In this document: in pieces, positions 14,278 through 14,645 of the stretch | Position numbering within the stretch: position 1 is the stretch's first letter | How the letters are laid out: each line of letters opens with the position of its first letter | Origin: Lachnospiraceae bacterium | GTDB taxonomy: Bacteria; Bacillota_A; Clostridia; Lachnospirales; Lachnospiraceae | DNA: 14,645 nucleotides | NCBI GenBank assembly: GCA_017435025.1 | Contig: JAFSFU010000139.1 | Location: forward strand, 1 to 14,645 | Reading direction: 5' to 3' | Position numbers and translations under genes: made by a program | The notes under the pieces: model-generated | What the model was told of the DNA's origin: nothing | Databases searched by the model: none | Seen by the model: the letters and a program-made list of their open reading frames with translations, nothing else

Positions 14278-14301
14278 GGAGGGGAGAGGATTCTCCCCTT
14301 C
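14278..14301 (+). terminator. Hairpin after the gamma-glutamyl hydrolase gene
   Basis: GGAGGGGAGA (14278-14287) pairs with TCTCCCCTTC (14292-14301) around GGAT, 10 bp with one G-T pair. The tail is only moderately T-rich (TTCGTGTAT), so it is a weak intrinsic terminator. Confidence 0.6.
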
Positions 14302-14395
14302 TTCGTGTATATGGTCATTTTGCCTAGGGCAGAAGTGTTTTTTTGAGAATTGTATGTGCAGTTAAAACAATTCGAAAAACTTTGTCGAAAAGCGG

Positions 14396-14424
14396 TTGAC
14401 TTTTGTGGATGCGGGTGGTAAGAT
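14396..14424 (+). promoter_or_regulatory. Upstream promoter P1 of a probable rRNA operon
   Basis: The -35 is TTGACT (14396-14401), the spacer is exactly 17 bases and the -10 is TAAGAT (14419-14424). A-rich tracts lie upstream. No coding gene follows within the window. Together with P2 it forms a tandem pair. Confidence 0.65.
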
Positions 14425-14497
14425 ATGCCATGTCCTTGACCGACAGGGACAAACGAACCGAACAGAGAGCGTCCTTTGAGACAGCATGTGAGGTTCG

Positions 14498-14545
14498 AAA
14501 AAAATTAAAAAAGTTGTTGACAAGCGATCGCGAGTGTGTTATAGT
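14498..14545 (+). promoter_or_regulatory. Strong promoter P2 with UP-like A-tract, probable rRNA operon promoter
   Basis: The -35 is a perfect TTGACA (14517-14522), the spacer 17 bases and the -10 TATAGT (14540-14545). An A/T tract at 14498-14512 resembles an UP element. The spacer contains GCGATCGC, and TCGCGAG occurs twice (14528-14534 and 14556-14562), bracketing the -10. Transcription should start near 14552. Strength, tandem layout and the lack of a gene downstream point to a stable-RNA operon starting beyond the window. Confidence 0.75.
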
Positions 14546-14575
14546 AAACGAGCTGTCGCGAGAGACCGAAAGCAA

Positions 14576-14645
14576 CTTAGTGAACACAAAGTGTGAACTT
14601 AGTGCGAGGTCGTTCACGAACCTTAGTGAGACGAAGTCGAACTTA
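14576..14645 (+). repeat. Repeated CTTAGTG motifs with mini-hairpins in the presumed rRNA leader
   Basis: CTTAGTG occurs at 14576, 14598 and 14622, and the window ends on CTTA of a fourth (14642). The starts are 22, 24 and 20 bases apart. Each spacer contains a small inverted repeat: ACAC-AAA-GTGT, GTTC-AC-GAAC and GAC-GAA-GTC. GTGAAC (14580-14585 and 14593-14598) can also pair with GTTCAC (14612-14617). The region is transcribed from P2 and looks like a structured leader rather than coding sequence. Confidence 0.7.

Noticed and set aside
14324..14617. 97-codon open frame on the minus strand in the last intergenic region
   Set aside because: It runs through two strong plus-strand promoters and the structured leader, has no ribosome binding site, and its translation resembles no protein family.
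1..14645. CRISPR arrays, insertion sequences or transposase genes
   Set aside because: No regularly spaced long direct repeats, no terminal inverted repeats bounding a transposase and no DDE/recombinase-like protein were seen. The CTTAGTG repeats are too short and sit in a promoter leader.

Overview
The window looks like a chromosomal segment of a low-to-moderate GC Firmicute (Bacillota), most likely a Clostridia/Lachnospiraceae-type gut anaerobe. The evidence is strong AGGAGG-type ribosome binding sites, extended -10 (TGnTATAAT) promoters, intrinsic terminators, and gene families typical of that group: an aldo/keto reductase carrying a ferredoxin tail, a Cys-rich DUF5714-like protein, a KilA-N protein and a YcxB-like protein. 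The genus cannot be fixed from the sequence alone.

Layout. Positions 1-973 are AT-rich and accessory-looking. They hold the tail of a helix-turn-helix gene that overlaps a KilA-N gene, and that second gene contains a perfect, codon-aligned 30-bp palindrome. Positions 974-3263 carry a small zinc-ribbon membrane protein and a MATE-family transporter broken by a one-base deletion near its 3' end. Three related copies of a TTGTC..TAATGACAA element lie just after, or over, the ends of these genes. Positions 3278-8171 form a two-gene chaperone operon: a 1054-residue protein with a J-like domain and TPR repeats, then an HscC-type Hsp70. The genes overlap by 4 bases. Next come a PlsC-like acyltransferase fused to a zinc-ribbon region (8274-9542), a Cys-rich DUF5714-like protein (9608-10297) and a nitrilase-superfamily amidase (10346-11251). 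These end at a strong hairpin terminator shared with a convergent three-gene operon on the minus strand: YcxB-like membrane protein, VOC protein and [4Fe-4S] aldo/keto reductase (13416 down to 11302). A gamma-glutamyl-GABA hydrolase-like gene runs divergently (13554-14255). The last 390 bases hold no gene. They carry two strong rRNA-type promoters and a leader with repeated CTTAGTG motifs and mini-hairpins, and an rRNA operon probably begins just past the window's end.

How the genes work together. The clearest functional unit is the J-TPR/HscC operon. HscC is a specialised Hsp70, and in E. coli it is encoded near its own J proteins. Here the J partner is a very large TPR protein whose HPD tripeptide is altered (NPED), with a cysteine cluster near its C-terminus. 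The other genes look like small metabolic and membrane housekeeping units. Several coding starts were moved downstream because the outermost in-frame start codon falls on the promoter -10 box, inside the ribosome binding site, or too close to it.
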